From the NCBI GenBank assembly GCA_963662155.1, contig OY759271.1, positions 15,351,084 through 15,415,083 of the forward strand: DNA of 64,000 nucleotides, given 5' to 3'. The position numbers were made by a program, and so were the translations under genes. The notes under the pieces were generated by a model, which had not been told where the DNA came from, did no database searches, and saw only the letters and a program-made list of their open reading frames with translations. Shown here one piece after another: positions 26,240-39,560 of this stretch (its first letter is position 1; the number at the start of each line of letters is the position of its first letter). This stretch comes from Lamellibrachia columna. Taxonomy: Eukaryota > Annelida > Polychaeta > Sabellida > Siboglinidae.

Positions 26240-28190
26240 TGTGTCCATTAAGTCACAAAAACGTACGGACATAAAGTTGAATGATGCAACTTAAACATTT
26301 TCACACGCTCGAACGCTCGTAGGACATGTAGCAGCAACACAAAGCCTACGTTTTACCAGCAGACAGTATTCACTTGTACCCCAGGTGTTTTATAGACGAG
26401 CTGTCGCCGAGTGTGAGCGTGTCCTGGTGACAGAGCGATTGGCCGCGGATAAACGGTTACAACCACTGACCCAAATATGTGTAGACCCTATGCTGTAGAC
26501 TGTTTTCATTGTTTCTGGCGACAAACGTTTCATTGTACAATCGGAATGACAGAACCTGTTGGCGACATCTCGCCGTTTCGCTTCCAGGGAATGAAAAGCA
26601 AGGATCCGGGCCACCGAAAACCTAACTTTTTCGAGGTTATTGGGAAGAGTATTAAAATGTAATAAACACACGCAGTAAGCACTCGCGTCTATGGTCATTC
26701 TTATTCGTATATCGCTAAAGTTACTTGGCAATAACCAAACATAAATATAAAATGATGACGTTTTTTAGCGAAAACTGTAACATCGTTTGATCAACATCAA
26801 TGTTGATTTCGAATAATATCGCCCAATAGACGACGATAACCTTACTCATAATCAATCATTTGGTGCACATTGTTTTCTGCTTCTTGACAGCAATATGCAG
26901 GTGGTATGTCGCGGAACACACATGAAAAGCAGCTAGCGCGTGTCAGTTTTAATCTTAAGTTATTAGTTACGACACAAATCTTTATCACAAGTGCCAAATA
27001 GAGGAGTTGAATGTTTGCGTGCAAGACGTACGCCCTACTGTGGCGGGCGAGTATCTACGCTGAACCCATCTTGGTACTGCAACCAAGTTCGCTATCACTG
27101 GATCTTCGTTTGTCATCAAATGAACTATATTTTACCGAACTGCTCAGGTATGGATATTTATGCAGTATTTATGCAACATTCGAAGTATCATGGATATGTG
27201 TCGATTTGTGACTCGAATAATCCCAGCGAAATACGACATTTGCCGAACATTATTTGTTAGATCAGTCACCATTTTGTACGTCGAAAATAAAAATAACACA
27301 TTCTGGTGTAGTCAAGATACATCCCAGAACAAACGTTTCATTTGTTGAACAACTGTTACAAACTTCAATTTCATGATTGGTCGGGTGGATCCATGGGGGT
27401 GATTACAAACATCACCGCTGTTTCGTGTGGACGACAAGCTGACAGACGCCCATTTGATGATTCAGTGTTCACCACCCGCTGTCACGCACAAACGACAGAC
27501 TGTAGAAAACGTGGGATACACGCTCATAACAGCTATTGCACAATTCACGCGAGTGGGAAGTCGCGGTGGTTAATGGATTGTACCGTGCATCAGCAGTGCC
27601 TTGTCGACGAGACAAGTGGGTGGGTGGGTGGGTGGGTGGGTGGGTGAGTGGGTGGGTGGGTGGGTGGGTGGGTGGGTGGGTGGGTGGGTGGGTGGGTGGG
27701 TGGGTGGGTGGGTGGGTGGATATTCAAGGTGATTTAACTTTTGTGCGCACCCGGCACGAGGGTTTTACAACAGAACGCCACACAAAGTTGTTTCAACTTT
27801 AATAAGGTTGAATTGGTGAAGTCGGAAAGCTAAATGCCGCAATTAATAGGTCGTTTAATGTTCCGCCCAGAGCGTTAAACACACAACGTACATCAATGAA
27901 TGTGCATATCGTAAAAACATACAATTTTTATGGACAAGCTGAATGAATATGCTTTGTGCATGTATACCTAGACTTGACGTAGAGCAATACTTAGACAATA
28001 AACGAAACAACGCAGTAAACTGGCTGAGCAAATTGTTCTTGGCGTCGCTTTGATAGTGTCATGGTGTTACCATTAGCTTTGCAAAAATGCAACGGTATTT
28101 GTTTAGTACAGACTCTTCAAGGGTTTGTCCTTCCCTGTTTTTCTCGTCAATGACCTTACATCGAATACCGTCCGACAAATTTCCTCCAAT
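26240..28190 (+). other. Innexin B intron 1, 3' part homologous to innexin C intron 1
   Basis: Much of this aligns with 38510-39275 (for example the CCCCAGGTGTTTTATAGACG segment at 26380 and 38644). The reading frames are not conserved between the two copies, so this is intron, not exon. The stretch at about 27020-27840 has no counterpart in C and contains the (GGGT)n tract. Confidence 0.65.
27616..27719. repeat. (GGGT)n microsatellite
   Basis: About 25 GGGT units with one GAGT interruption. G-triplet spacing throughout makes the plus strand a potential G-quadruplex former. Absent from the corresponding part of innexin C. Confidence 0.95.
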
Positions 28191-28475
28191 AGGTGGCGCA
28201 GTGGTTGGACCACCGGACTCTCGATCGAGAGAACCCAGTTTCGAATCATCTCACTGCCTTTTCGAAACTTGTCCACTCCGCGTTGACTCAATTCACTCGG
28301 CTGTAAATGATTATAGACAGTGGTGGATATGATGAACGAATAGTCTTCGCGCAGTATTTGTAGCGAGGCTGAATGGTTCCCAGAAAAATCGAGTTGGTAT
28401 TGGAATGAACAGGACTGCCAGGGGATGAAGCGCTCTGAACAGTCCTAAGGACTGGATACCGTGCTATATAACAAC
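28190..28475 (+). mobile_element. tRNA-derived SINE, copy in innexin B intron 1
   Basis: The head has an A box (GGTGGCGCAGTGG, 28192-28204) and a B box (GTTTCGAATC, 28238-28247), the internal RNA polymerase III promoter of tRNA-type SINEs. The body contains CACTCGGCTGTAAATGATTA and ends near GGATACCGTG. The copy at 39276-39560 lies at the matching place in innexin C, so insertion predates the gene duplication. Spacing between boxes is shorter than in a working tRNA and no cloverleaf is complete. Confidence 0.75.
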
Positions 28476-28766
28476 ATAGTTTCCAATAGTGGCACGAAGC
28501 CTAGTTTCAGTACAGAACAACTCCTACCTTACAATACGACATCCTATAAACGTGCTGCCGGGTAGATACTAGCTTTAGTGAAGTGTGTACAAGGGATAAA
28601 TGCTTATATAAAACGTGCTAGTGTTCTAACTGGATGACAAACAATATCATTTAATTTTCAATTGCAAAATTGGCCTTTTTCTAAGTCATGTCACATGCAA
28701 CTTGACATCGTTGAAATGAAATAGGAGTTGACTGAGGAGTTTATGTTTACGGTGGTGTTGTTTCAG

Positions 28767-28890
28767 GGTCGGCAACTATCTGGTGATGCTGTATCTCTTC
28801 AGCAAGGTCTGCTTTATCGCCAACGCCATCGGACAGCTGTTCGTGCTGAACAAGCTGCTAGCCACGCAGTACAACTTGTATGGCTTCGAG
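28767..28890 (+). CDS. Innexin B, exon 2 (TM3)
   Basis: A 124-bp exon between TTTCAG and GTAGGT. Its first base completes the Arg codon split at the end of exon 1; it then encodes residues 192-232, beginning VGNYLVMLYLF and including IGQLFVLNKLL, the third transmembrane segment of innexins, and ends YGFE in phase 0. The same exon with identical length occurs in innexin C at 39874-39997. Confidence 0.92.
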
Positions 28891-29155
28891 GTAGGTTTTT
28901 TTTTTAATGACAGCATGCCAACATGTCTGAAGCGAAGAGAACGCGAGCGAGCGAGACAGAAACATATGTATTGTTCAAGGAGTTAAATGTAGGTATAGTA
29001 ATTCAAATTTCAAGGTTCTAGCTATCGGAAAATTAAGATTTGCACAACTTTTACTTGAACAATGCGCGGAAATTGACTTGTGTAGCTTGCTAAATGGAGA
29101 AAAAATTTCGTGTTTTCCCTCTGATTATTCACAGCGAGTGTTGGTGTTTGTGCAG

Positions 29156-29680
29156 ATTCTCAAGTACATGGTAGCTGACCACGACTGGACGGAGGCGCAC
29201 ACCGTCGCCTTCCCGCGGGTCACAATGTGTGACTTCTTTGTGCGTCGCCTTGGCAACAACCACCGCTACACGCTGCAGTGTGTGCTGCCGGCCAACCTGT
29301 ACCACGAGAAGATCTACATGTTCCTCTGGTTCTGGCTAGTAACGGTCGCCGCCATTAGCGTCGCCAGCTTCGTCATGTGGCTAGCGCGTGCGTTGTATAG
29401 CAACGACCGCGTCCTGTTCATCTCCAACCGGCTCTGGCAGGACAAACGGGTCGACCGCAAGGACCAGTCCGTGCGCGCATTCAGTGACCAATATCTGCGA
29501 CAGGACGGCGCCTTCCTGCTGCGTCTCATCGCGCACAACACCGACAGCATCACGACGACGGATATCGTCTGCTCGCTCTGGGACAAGTGGAAGAAGAAGC
29601 GTCCGGCCATCGACCACGACGATTCGGCTCAGCCGATTGAACTGGAGGAACTGACGCCGAAAGTGGATAAATTCGATTAA
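29156..29680 (+). CDS. Innexin B, exon 3 (loop 2, TM4, C-terminus)
   Basis: Encodes residues 233-406 and the stop codon. Visible are the innexin signature FPRVTMCDF at the head of extracellular loop 2, its two cysteines Cys257 and Cys274, QCVLPANLYHEKIY leading into TM4 (about 287-309, rich in Trp and Phe), LRQDGAFLLRLIAHN in the cytoplasmic tail, and an acidic C-terminus. The acceptor used here (GTGCAG|ATT) continues YGFE into ILKYMVADHDW, which matches the usual innexin spacing. An alternative acceptor 21 nt upstream (CACAG|CGA) would keep the frame and add seven residues. Innexin C lacks a perfect match to it. Confidence 0.93.
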   Translation: MLKYMVADHDWTEAHTVAFPRVTMCDFFVRRLGNNHRYTLQCVLPANLYHEKIYMFLWFWLVTVAAISVASFVMWLARALYSNDRVLFISNRLWQDKRVDRKDQSVRAFSDQYLRQDGAFLLRLIAHNTDSITTTDIVCSLWDKWKKKRPAIDHDDSAQPIELEELTPKVDKFD

Positions 29681-30010
29681 AGAGGACGGACATTCCGACC
29701 GTAGCGATACATTCCCGCGCAACGTAGATCCCGAACGGAACGGATTAACGATATTACGGAGTTACTATCCGTGCTCTGGTAGTGCCTTGGCATGTTGTGT
29801 TTAGCGAAACGAAGTCATCGACATTCCGATTGTGATCAACGTCGCCCTCTAGCGGATACTTATAAAGCATTTGCCCAGCAATGAAATTGGAGTTTCGCCG
29901 ATTCTACCCGAAAGCTGCGATGGATTGCATGCTTTGAGCCATCGACTGATGTATGAACATGTGGTCCTTTTTACAAGTGCCCTCCAGATTGTCGATTAAT
30001 AGTGTAGTTA
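29681..30010 (+). other. Innexin B 3' UTR and downstream, conserved with innexin C
   Basis: The first 60-70 bp and then 29797-29990 align with 40902-40956 and 41404-41590 downstream of innexin C. The 40 bp between are replaced by a LINE in C. No clear AATAAA is close; one lies far downstream at about 30655. Confidence 0.65.
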
Positions 30011-31970
30011 CGGCAGGGGCTGATCTAGGCTTGTTGGTAGGGTAGTCTCAGTCAGTCATAGTCATGTCATTCTACTTACGAAACGGGGGGGGGGGGGTGC
30101 TTACATAAGGGTTAATATTAGCCGGGTGCTAATACTTCAGTCTTTACATTGACACTAGTTCCGATGTAGGCCTATATACGTGTTCCTTTACCGTAATATT
30201 TCCACGGACACAGGGGGTCTGGCCTAAGACCCCCCTTGATCCGCTGCTGAGTTAGTTGATCAAAATGAGCCCAGGCGCTCGGCTTAGCCACGGGTGCTTA
30301 CTACATGTTTTGCCACAGCAAGTTTTAGTTCTGAACAAAGTGACACGGTTGACCACATCTCGTCAAGAGTGTTCTTCACTTTGTCAAGTCACGCGTGGTT
30401 CCCAAAAGACTGCCAATCCTTTATTTTGGTGTGTGCATTTTATCGCGACATGAGCGGAAGTTTGTTCTTCAAACAATGATCATGTTTGGAAACTTTCTTA
30501 TCCAATTGTCTGATGCATTAGGTGAAGCTTTGATACATTTGGTTTTAGCACCAGGTCATGAATAACACCAGGTCATTTTACTGGCCACCAAATAGATAAG
30601 GTTGTACGAGGAGAGGCCTAAGTTGCCATTTTGGTGGATACATAGTCAAAGAAACAATAAAACCCGAGTGGCATTGGAAGGGGTACAAAATCAAAACAAC
30701 GCGTAGCTGGGTTCCAGGGAAGGGTTTTAAAAAGCGACGACACCCCGTGAAAGAACACGACCTATCGTCATACTTGTCAAGCCGATATTTCCCCGAATGC
30801 GTGGGTAGGGAAACTACGCCATGGTGTACTGGATGAGCATTGGTTGCTACATGAAATAAGTGCAGATCTCAGAGGAGACTTAATGTTATGTTTTGTCTAG
30901 AATGCTTGTCTGTTCACAGTTGTCGGCAAATGCTCGATTTATTCATTCATTTTTATTAATGGTATATACTATTTTACTCCCCATTTCATGAACATAATGT
31001 GAACGAACATGTTTTGTAAAACAGTTGTGTTAAGTTATGTACAATGTGTATTAAAAGTGCATCGTTATGTTGTGTGATTGTGGCTTCATATGAAAGAGGT
31101 ACTGTTCAAAACCACTGGCACTGACTTAATTCGTATGCCACGAACCCGAAAGTAAACTAATGATTTTTCGCCTTGTGGATTGCATCTATATTACAGTGTA
31201 TTAGTAGACGGTGCTGCCACGGTGCGGATTAAGGTGGCCGACTACCGACTACCACGACATTAAGCTAACTGAACATCGTAGCATGATAGTCGTAAAATTA
31301 AATCAACACAAAAGTTATTCTGTCGATTGAAACTATCTCCTTTATGTCAATAATAAACATAGATGATGCATGTTTTTTTGGTAAAAGAACGTTAATTTAT
31401 AACCGAAAACAATATAAATTTAACGTACCACCAGTGGAGCCCCTGGCGGACAACGTGTGTTATTAATTCATTACAGAAACTTTTGTCCGGAACATGTGTG
31501 ATCTTACGATTGCGTTTTATTTCTCTTTCCGCTACTGGTTGGCTGTTTTTGCTCAACTCAACTGTCGCAGACAGTCCTAGGTAGTGCTTATACGTAGTAC
31601 CTACCATCGTGAGCTTCTTCGACACCATTGCCGTGCCATCATAATGTACATACTGCTCTACTTGTTGTGAATTTTCTTAGCGTCTTTATGCTCTACACAC
31701 TTGGGGTCGTATAAAATAGGATTATGACGCACTTCTTTCTCCAGAACTTCTATTTGAGCTATTGAACTATCTGGTAGTTTTCGTGACGGCATGTTTCAAT
31801 CCCAGTCCTTAACAATGTATTCTTACCTACTCCGCCTTTTTGAAACTTGGGAAAATACCTCTGTATTAACGTAACTCCTGGGAGCTTTGGGGTACCATGC
31901 GTGCTTGACTTGGGATCGTGGGTGAGCATTATTGGCTAGTTGGGCTAGATGATGGACTCGTGGGATTGTA
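30011..31970. other. Intergenic, nothing recognised
   Basis: About 2 kb without a recognised gene. Contains a G12 run at about 30086. A 78-codon minus-strand frame (31628-31392) has no resemblance to a family I know. Confidence 0.5.
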
Positions 31971-31971
31971 A

Positions 31972-32332
31972 CTTGGACTCGGAGGTGCATCAGTCGGGCT
32001 GGTTGGGCTATATGACGGACTTGTTGGACTGTAACGTGGACTCGGAGGTGCGTAGGTTGGGTTAGTTGGGCTATAAAACGGACTTGTTGGACTGTAACGT
32101 GGACTTGGAGGTGCGTAGATTGGGTTAGTTGGGCTATAAAACGGACTTGTTGGACTGTAACGTGGACTCGGAGGTGCGTAGGTTGGGTTAGTTGGGCTAT
32201 AAAACGGACTTGTTGGACTGTAACGTGGACTCGGAGGTGCGTAGGTTGGGTTAGTTGGGCTATAAAACGGACTTGTTGGACTGTAACGTGGAGTCGGAGG
32301 TGCGTAGGTTGGGTTAGTTGGGCTTATATGTC
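31972..32332. repeat. 63-bp minisatellite, about 5.7 copies
   Basis: The unit contains CTCGGAGGTGCGTAGGTTGG and GACTTGTTGGACTGTAACGT and recurs every 63 bp (32041, 32104, 32167). The first copy is the most divergent. Confidence 0.95.
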
Positions 32333-32433
32333 GGATTTAAAGCTCCTCTGCACAACGAGCCCGATAAATCAGGGGATCCCACATAAATGAAGTAGTGGCG
32401 AAACAAAAGTGGGCTTTCAGCCGATCTTATAAT

Positions 32434-32619
32434 ATATGAATTAGAAAAAGAAAAACTACAGATCGTCTTAAAGGAGACAAAATTGCACTATGAAGAACAG
32501 TTGGTCGACCAAATAAACGTTAACGATAGAAGATTCTGGAAATACGCTAGACACTTTACCAAATCATCATCAACAATTGGTGATCTTAACTTTGAAGGAA
32601 AAACTTGGACAACCCCTTA
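32434..32619 (+). mobile_element. LINE ORF2 fragment (between endonuclease and RT)
   Basis: The frame reads YEEQLVDQINVNDRRFWKYAR then KSSSTIGDLNFEGKTWTT, the linker of Jockey/CR1-type LINE ORF2 proteins where a '..K..P+.FW.Y.+..' helix precedes the GDL/G-L segment before the RT domain. It ends at a stop; no RT follows. A dead fragment; its family could be that of the 41- and 54-kb copies but cannot be tested here. Confidence 0.65.
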
Positions 32620-32639
32620 AAGATAGATTGCTTCCCTTC

Positions 32640-33890
32640 GACCCACATTACCAGTGTACACGTAGATACATAACACTTGGTGTAATTTAGTGTGTTAAAT
32701 GAATACAACATTTGCTTTAAGTGTGTTAATTATGGCTGCCCGTGTAAAGTTGATGTCAAAGAACCCGCACAACCAGTTTGTTCTGGTTGCGAGTATTTTG
32801 GAGTTGTGCAAGAGCAAGTCAAACCGGAAACGTGGCCTAAAATGGCTGCCTAATTGTTACATGACACTACATCGTTTTTTCGATACCTCTACTTGTATGT
32901 AAGGTTTGCTTTGAACGAAATTATTTTTTTAATTAAAAAAATAGTTTTCTGTGTTGCATGTAAGGAGTGCGCTTGTTCAAGTATCAATAACTTCATTCCA
33001 ATAATTTAATCAGTAAATATAGCGTACTGATGTTTTATCTATTCATATAAATACTTGCTCTGTATCATTGTATTATTCTCGACATTTGTTAACGAACACC
33101 ATCGATCGTGTCCAGTTTATGACGTACGGACGAACGACGGCGCGTGAAATGCAGGATCATGTACTTTACTGGATGCTCAAAGTCAAAGCACAAACGTTTT
33201 TGCTCTGTACTGACGTTTTTTATATAGTATACATTTCAAAACAAACTAATTATGCTACTTAAAAGTGAAAACTATTGCTTTTAATGTTTATGGTCGGTGC
33301 AACACTTTGTGTGCCTGTGCTCTGAGCCGTGTGATCTGAGCCGTGCACGCATCATATGACAGAGGAAGGCAGCCGGTGCGGCTTCTCGGGCGGGTGCGTG
33401 GCGTGAGGCGCCCAGCAGTGTGCGCGCACAACGCAGGCGCTTAGCCAACTTTTCACAGGGGGGGGGGGTCATTTCCCCAATACAGACTCCTGGGGCGCTA
33501 CAAGTTCACACGGGGATTCATATTTTCTCAATGCTGAGGGAGAGGTCAAAAGTGATGAGAATCAGTAAAAATTATGGAAAGCACAGTCACATGTCGAGGT
33601 CAAAATTTATGAGAAGTAAACAATTACGAAAAAAAACAGTCACATGTCGAAAACTAAATTGATGTCAGATAAGAGCAGTCAAATGGCGAGATCGAGAGTG
33701 ATCATTCCCAGAAATCATGCAAGCCTTTGTGCAGAGGAAGAGGGAGATTGAGGGGCACATAATGCTACCAGGTTAGAGTAAAGAATCACTAGAACAAATG
33801 GGTGGAGCTTACGTTATGTTCCAGCAGTAACAGGGTGAATGACACTAGTAATCCCATTGTAATTAATCAAAGAAGACTAAAACTGGCCAA
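32640..33890. other. Intergenic, nothing recognised
   Basis: About 1.25 kb with no recognised gene. Includes a GC-rich segment at 33300-33440 and a G10 run at about 33461. Confidence 0.45.
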
Positions 33891-33892
33891 AG

Positions 33893-34445
33893 CGACTTCT
33901 CGTCCAGGGAGAACGACAGACGCCACGTATCCTTCTCCTGCGCCTGCTTCCCGTCGGCCGTTTTGAGCTGCTTGGCTACAAAATTCGCTTTCGCGGACCC
34001 AGCTGTACCTCGTGCGCGAGAACGACATCGACGGAATACCACGGCACGTCTTTCCCTCGGGACACGTCCATCTGGATAGCCGGGCCGTGCCGTCGGAGTG
34101 TCACGTCGCGCAACCGGTCTGAGTGTTTGTTGAATACCACGGCACGTCTTTCCCTCGGGACACGTCCATCTGGATAGCCGGTCCGTGCCGTCGGAGTGTC
34201 ACGTCGCACAACCGGTCTGAGTGTTTGTTGAATACCACGGCACGTCTTTCCCTCGGGACACGTCCATCTGGATAGCCGGGCCGTGCCGTCGGAGTGTCAC
34301 GTCGCGCAACCGGTCTGAGTGTTTGTTGAATACCACGGCACGTCTTTCCCTCGGGACACGTCCATCTGGATAGCCGGTCCGTGCCGTCGGAGTGTCACGT
34401 CGCACGACCGGTCTGAGTGTTTGTTGAATACCACGGCACGTCTTT
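33893..34445 (-). pseudogene. cGAS-like receptor 2 fragment with internal 98-bp tandem array
   Basis: On the minus strand this matches codons of cGAS-like gene 2 (61815-62837), from the segment around the third catalytic Asp (SVDVVLAHEV) back through RLRDVTLRRHGPAIQMDVSRGKDVPWYS, with near-identity at the DNA level. A 1-bp deletion after the HEVQLGPRKRI stretch breaks the frame. The upstream part is amplified: GAATACCACGGCACG recurs at 34034, 34132, 34230, 34328 and 34426, an exact 98-bp period. As 98 is not a multiple of 3, every copy shifts frame. The rest of the gene is missing on both sides. It is a recent, non-functional partial copy. Confidence 0.92.
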
Positions 34446-34799
34446 CAAAAGTTAGATAAATGCCCTGAGCTGTGAATGAGCAACAGATCATTGTGCAAGT
34501 TTAGACTAGTATCAAATAAAGAAAGCTAGCAGTACAAAATGTTGGTTTCTTGTCTTGCTGTATACACACACCACTGTCTGTCCTATGCTTAATTAGCGTG
34601 TATTTTCTGAAACCATAACATTTTCTGCCTACAAATCTTCATGTTGTTTGAATAACGGCTTAGCGACTGTCTGTACATTGTCTACTGTTCTTTGGCTGTT
34701 ACCAACTGACCACACGTAAGGTGACTTGGTAACACATTCATTCATAGTTGGAATCAGATTATACTTCAAACAAATCAGATAGTTGTATAATATATAATT

Positions 34800-35210
34800 A
34801 CTTGATTTGAACCCCCCTCTGAAAAGTGTGAATAATTTGAAGATAATGTTAGATTTTCTTAATAAATGTGAACCCCCATTTTAAACGTGAACGCGTTTCT
34901 CAGAAGCGTGAACCCCTCCACCAGTATTATTTAGTATTTTTCATGAACTTGAACCCCTCTTCTCAAGAAAAACGAAACCCTTCTCAAAAGCGTGAACCCC
35001 AATAATGTGAAGATAATATTATTTTCATAAACGTGAAACCATTTTCCAAAAATGTGAACCCCTTCTCAAAAGCGTGAGCCCCTCTTCTCAAAAGCGTGAA
35101 CCTCCTAATAATATGAAGATAATATTATTTTCATAAATGTGAACCACCGTTTTAAAAAATGTGGACCCCCATTTCTCAAAAGCATAAAACCTCCCTAAAG
35201 CGTGAAGTAA
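34800..35210. repeat. Degenerate GTGAACCCC / CTCAAAAGC repeat
   Basis: Loose repeats of TCTCAAAAGCGTGAACCCC and of TAATATGAAGATAATATTATTTTCATAAA occur several times with indels, giving an old tandem region without a fixed period. Confidence 0.7.
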
Positions 35211-35376
35211 TAAAAATAAATATTAATTTCATATTATTACGACAGCAGTGTCATAGCTCCCTATATTGTCAATAGCAGTATATGGATTGATGTATCACAC
35301 GAAGGACATACCCGATTCTTTGGTGCCGCCATCGAGATTGATAAGCATGTTCACGTCTTCTTTGCATGTCTCTTTA

Positions 35377-35487
35377 TCAAGAATCTGGTCTACCCGAGGT
35401 GCTCTTGCTCTGGTCCGTGTTGGTGCTTCCAGACACGATCTTCACAGGGTCACACTCGCTGTCTGACGCTGTCTCCACCAGGTGCAC
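35377..35487 (-). CDS. Possible terminal exon, unknown protein
   Basis: After a plausible acceptor (TATTTATCAG) the minus strand is open for 36 codons and a stop, reading VHLVETASDSECDPVKIVSGSTNTDQSKST. The composition (Ser, Thr, Asp, few rare residues) looks like a protein tail. No domain is recognised and the preceding exons were not identified, so this may be chance. Confidence 0.25.
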   Translation of the reverse strand: MHLVETASDSECDPVKIVSGSTNTDQSKSTSGRPDS

Positions 35488-36080
35488 CTGATAAATACAT
35501 AGCACTGAAAACGTTCCAGCTGATGTAGCCATACAGGCTATTTAACGTAGCCAAGTGTTTATTTGTTAGCCAGTCGCAGTGTTACACGTATTGTTTCTTG
35601 GGTGCCGCGTTTTCAGCGCAACGTACAGCATACGAACAAATTAGACCATATGAAATGATCAAGACGACCTGTGCTATATCCAGATACATACGTCTTTCAG
35701 GGTCTACATAAAACCCCTGAATGGTAAGTGAGAGTTACAACACGGAGCTTTTTTGCTTTGCGATATGTTTCATTATCTTCGTCACAGTTCCCAGGACTGG
35801 AGCCCGTCGTTTTCTGAATGCGACGAGGCCGCGATGGTCACCCGGCTGTCTGGTCGTCGGGATGCCACTGGGCAACGGACGTTAGTTACGACATGTACGC
35901 TTAATACGTTGAAAACGGTAAGCGTATGGTTGTAAAGATGACATAATTATTATATGTAAGAAACCTAGTGCCTGTACAAATGTTTATCACACAGATAGGC
36001 AACATGTGAATTAACACGAGAAGGGGGGACCAATTGTGATGGCCAGAGCTGGTACTTCGGACCGACTTTTGTTCCGAACC
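35488..36080. other. Intergenic with one exon-like stretch
   Basis: At about 35790-35918 a GC-rich segment lies between CACAG and GGTAAGC on the plus strand and is open in one frame (SQDWSPSFSECDEAAMVTRLS). This could be an exon of an unrecognised gene, but the minus strand is also open there and no domain is seen. Confidence 0.3.
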
Positions 36081-36082
36081 GA

Positions 36083-36236
36083 GATGATCAGCCTCGGAAC
36101 AAGCCTGCTCTGTTTCCAACTAGAAACGATGACGTCGGACCTTCCGGTTCGGTTTATCTATTGAGTATAATTTTTAGAATACACCGGACCATCTTACGAC
36201 AGCCGTGATCTCTGTCTATGCCGTCGAACAACATGC
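36083..36236 (-). pseudogene. cGAS-like receptor 1 fragment at the innexin duplication edge
   Basis: Aligns with about 52168-52360 of cGAS-like gene 1 (GATCAGCCTCGGAACAAGC; CTGTTTCCAACTAGAAACG; ACCATCTTACGACAGCC), the Mab-21 C-terminal helical region. About 40 bp are missing in the middle and several substitutions are present, so it is older than the 33.9-kb fragment. It ends exactly where homology to the innexin B upstream region starts (about 36236), which puts a piece of the cGAS-like gene at the duplication breakpoint. Confidence 0.88.
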
Positions 36237-36672
36237 TTTTGCCACCATTAAGACGTCGAAAATGGTCATAGGCCTATAGGCATATTTTCCTATGGTGAAT
36301 ACATCAAAACTCCGAGCTACTGTTTGATAACAAACATTTAAATAACTCGCCGCCACTTACCCCGAGGCTAAAACACAGCGCTGTGCATTCATTGTATAAG
36401 CCGCACAAGACGTCAATCAGTGCTATTGACTAAGCAGAGATTACGTCAAGCAAATGAAAGGTCGACCCGCATTGGTGGGTCACTTGTTGCCAGCGGTCGG
36501 AGCAGGTAAGGGGTGTTTGGAGCATCCGAGTTGGTTCGCAATTCTTCTGTATTTGATTATCGCGTAGTGATACGTCGCATCGTGGTATATATCGTGTTAT
36601 GATACACTGTGTCGTGATATACACCGTGTTGTGATACACCACTCGTCAGGCAAGAAAGAACGAAACAAAAAC
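36237..36672 (+). promoter_or_regulatory. Innexin C upstream region and leader
   Basis: Aligns with 9655-10112 upstream of innexin B. The leader has its own version of the GTGATACA/GTGTT repeat (about 36565-36641), with more unit-to-unit variation than in B, followed by the same CACTCGTCAG-CAAGAAAGAACGAAAC before the ATG. Confidence 0.55.
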
Positions 36673-37244
36673 ATGCAGGCCGTCATCGATGTTTTGTTAT
36701 CGAAGTCGAAGTGGAGCAAAGATGACGACTTCGCGGACCGCCTGAGCTGTCGCTACAGTGTCGTCATCCTGGTCGTCCTGGCTGTTGGCATTAGCTTGAG
36801 CGACGTCGTCCGCCAGCCGATATCCTGCTGGGCGCCCGCTCACTTCGCCGACAGCCACGAGAAGTACGCGAACAGTTACTGCTGGGTACGGAACACGTAC
36901 TACCTCCCGTGGAACGACGAAATACCTCGCCCACACGAGGAACGACAGACAATCCCTTACTACCAATGGGTCCCGTTTATCCTACTTGGCCAAGCGCTAT
37001 TCTTCTACCTGCCGACTCTTATATGGCACAGTTTCAACAGCAAGGCGGGCATCGACGCCGATGACATCCTGGACACGGCCCACAAACTGAGGAAAGCCGA
37101 AGGAGAAGAAGAACGCGGTCGCATGCTGACCCTCATCACCAACCAAATGGACAGATTTCTGTCGACGAGAACCAAAGATTGGCAATTCCAGTTGGATCTT
37201 AAACATCTCCTCTCTGCGATCTTTTGTCGGTGCTGGGGACGAAG
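36673..37244 (+). CDS. Innexin C, exon 1 (TM1, loop 1, TM2, cytoplasmic loop)
   Basis: First exon of a second complete innexin (36673-37244, 39874-39997, 40377-40901; 406 residues, the same length as innexin B). It begins MQAVIDVLLSKSKWSKDDDF and differs from B at few positions: for example ILVVLAVGISLS in TM1, VRQP for VREP before the first loop cysteine, and small changes in the cytoplasmic loop. Cys52, Cys70 and YYQW at 96-99 are retained. The donor AAG|GTAGGG is identical in sequence and phase to B. The intron that follows is only 2.6 kb, against 18 kb in B. Both copies look functional. Role as for other innexins: plasma-membrane channel subunit. Confidence 0.92.
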
Positions 37245-39275
<2,031 letters not shown>

Positions 39276-39560
39276 TAGGTGGCGCAGTGGTTGGACGACC
39301 GGACTCTCGAGAACCCAGTTTCGAATCATCTTGCTGCCTTTTCGAAACTTATTCACTCCACATTGTCTCAGTTCACTCGGTTGTATATGATTATAGACAG
39401 TGGTGGAAATGGTGAATAAATAGTCTTCGCGCAGTATTTGTAGCGAGGCTGAATGGTTCCCAGAAAAGTCGAGTTGGTATTGGAATGAACAGATCAGCCA
39501 GGGGACGAAGTGTAAAGCGCTCTGAACAGTCCTACGGATTGGATACTGTGATATATAAGA
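39276..39560 (+). mobile_element. tRNA-derived SINE, copy in innexin C intron 1
   Basis: Orthologous in position to the SINE at 28190-28475. A box at about 39278-39290 and B box at 39318-39327; the two boxes are 6 bp closer than in the B copy because CTCTCGATCGAGAG is shortened to CTCTCGAGAG. Confidence 0.75.

Noticed and set aside
26390..26731. A 113-codon minus-strand gene
   Set aside because: The homologous DNA in innexin C intron 1 (38557-38796) has a different, frameshifted reading frame, so the frame is not conserved.
28190..28247. A functional tRNA gene
   Set aside because: A and B boxes are present, but the sequence between and around them does not complete a cloverleaf with an acceptor stem, and similar bodies occur at 39.3 and 6.8 kb, so it is a SINE.
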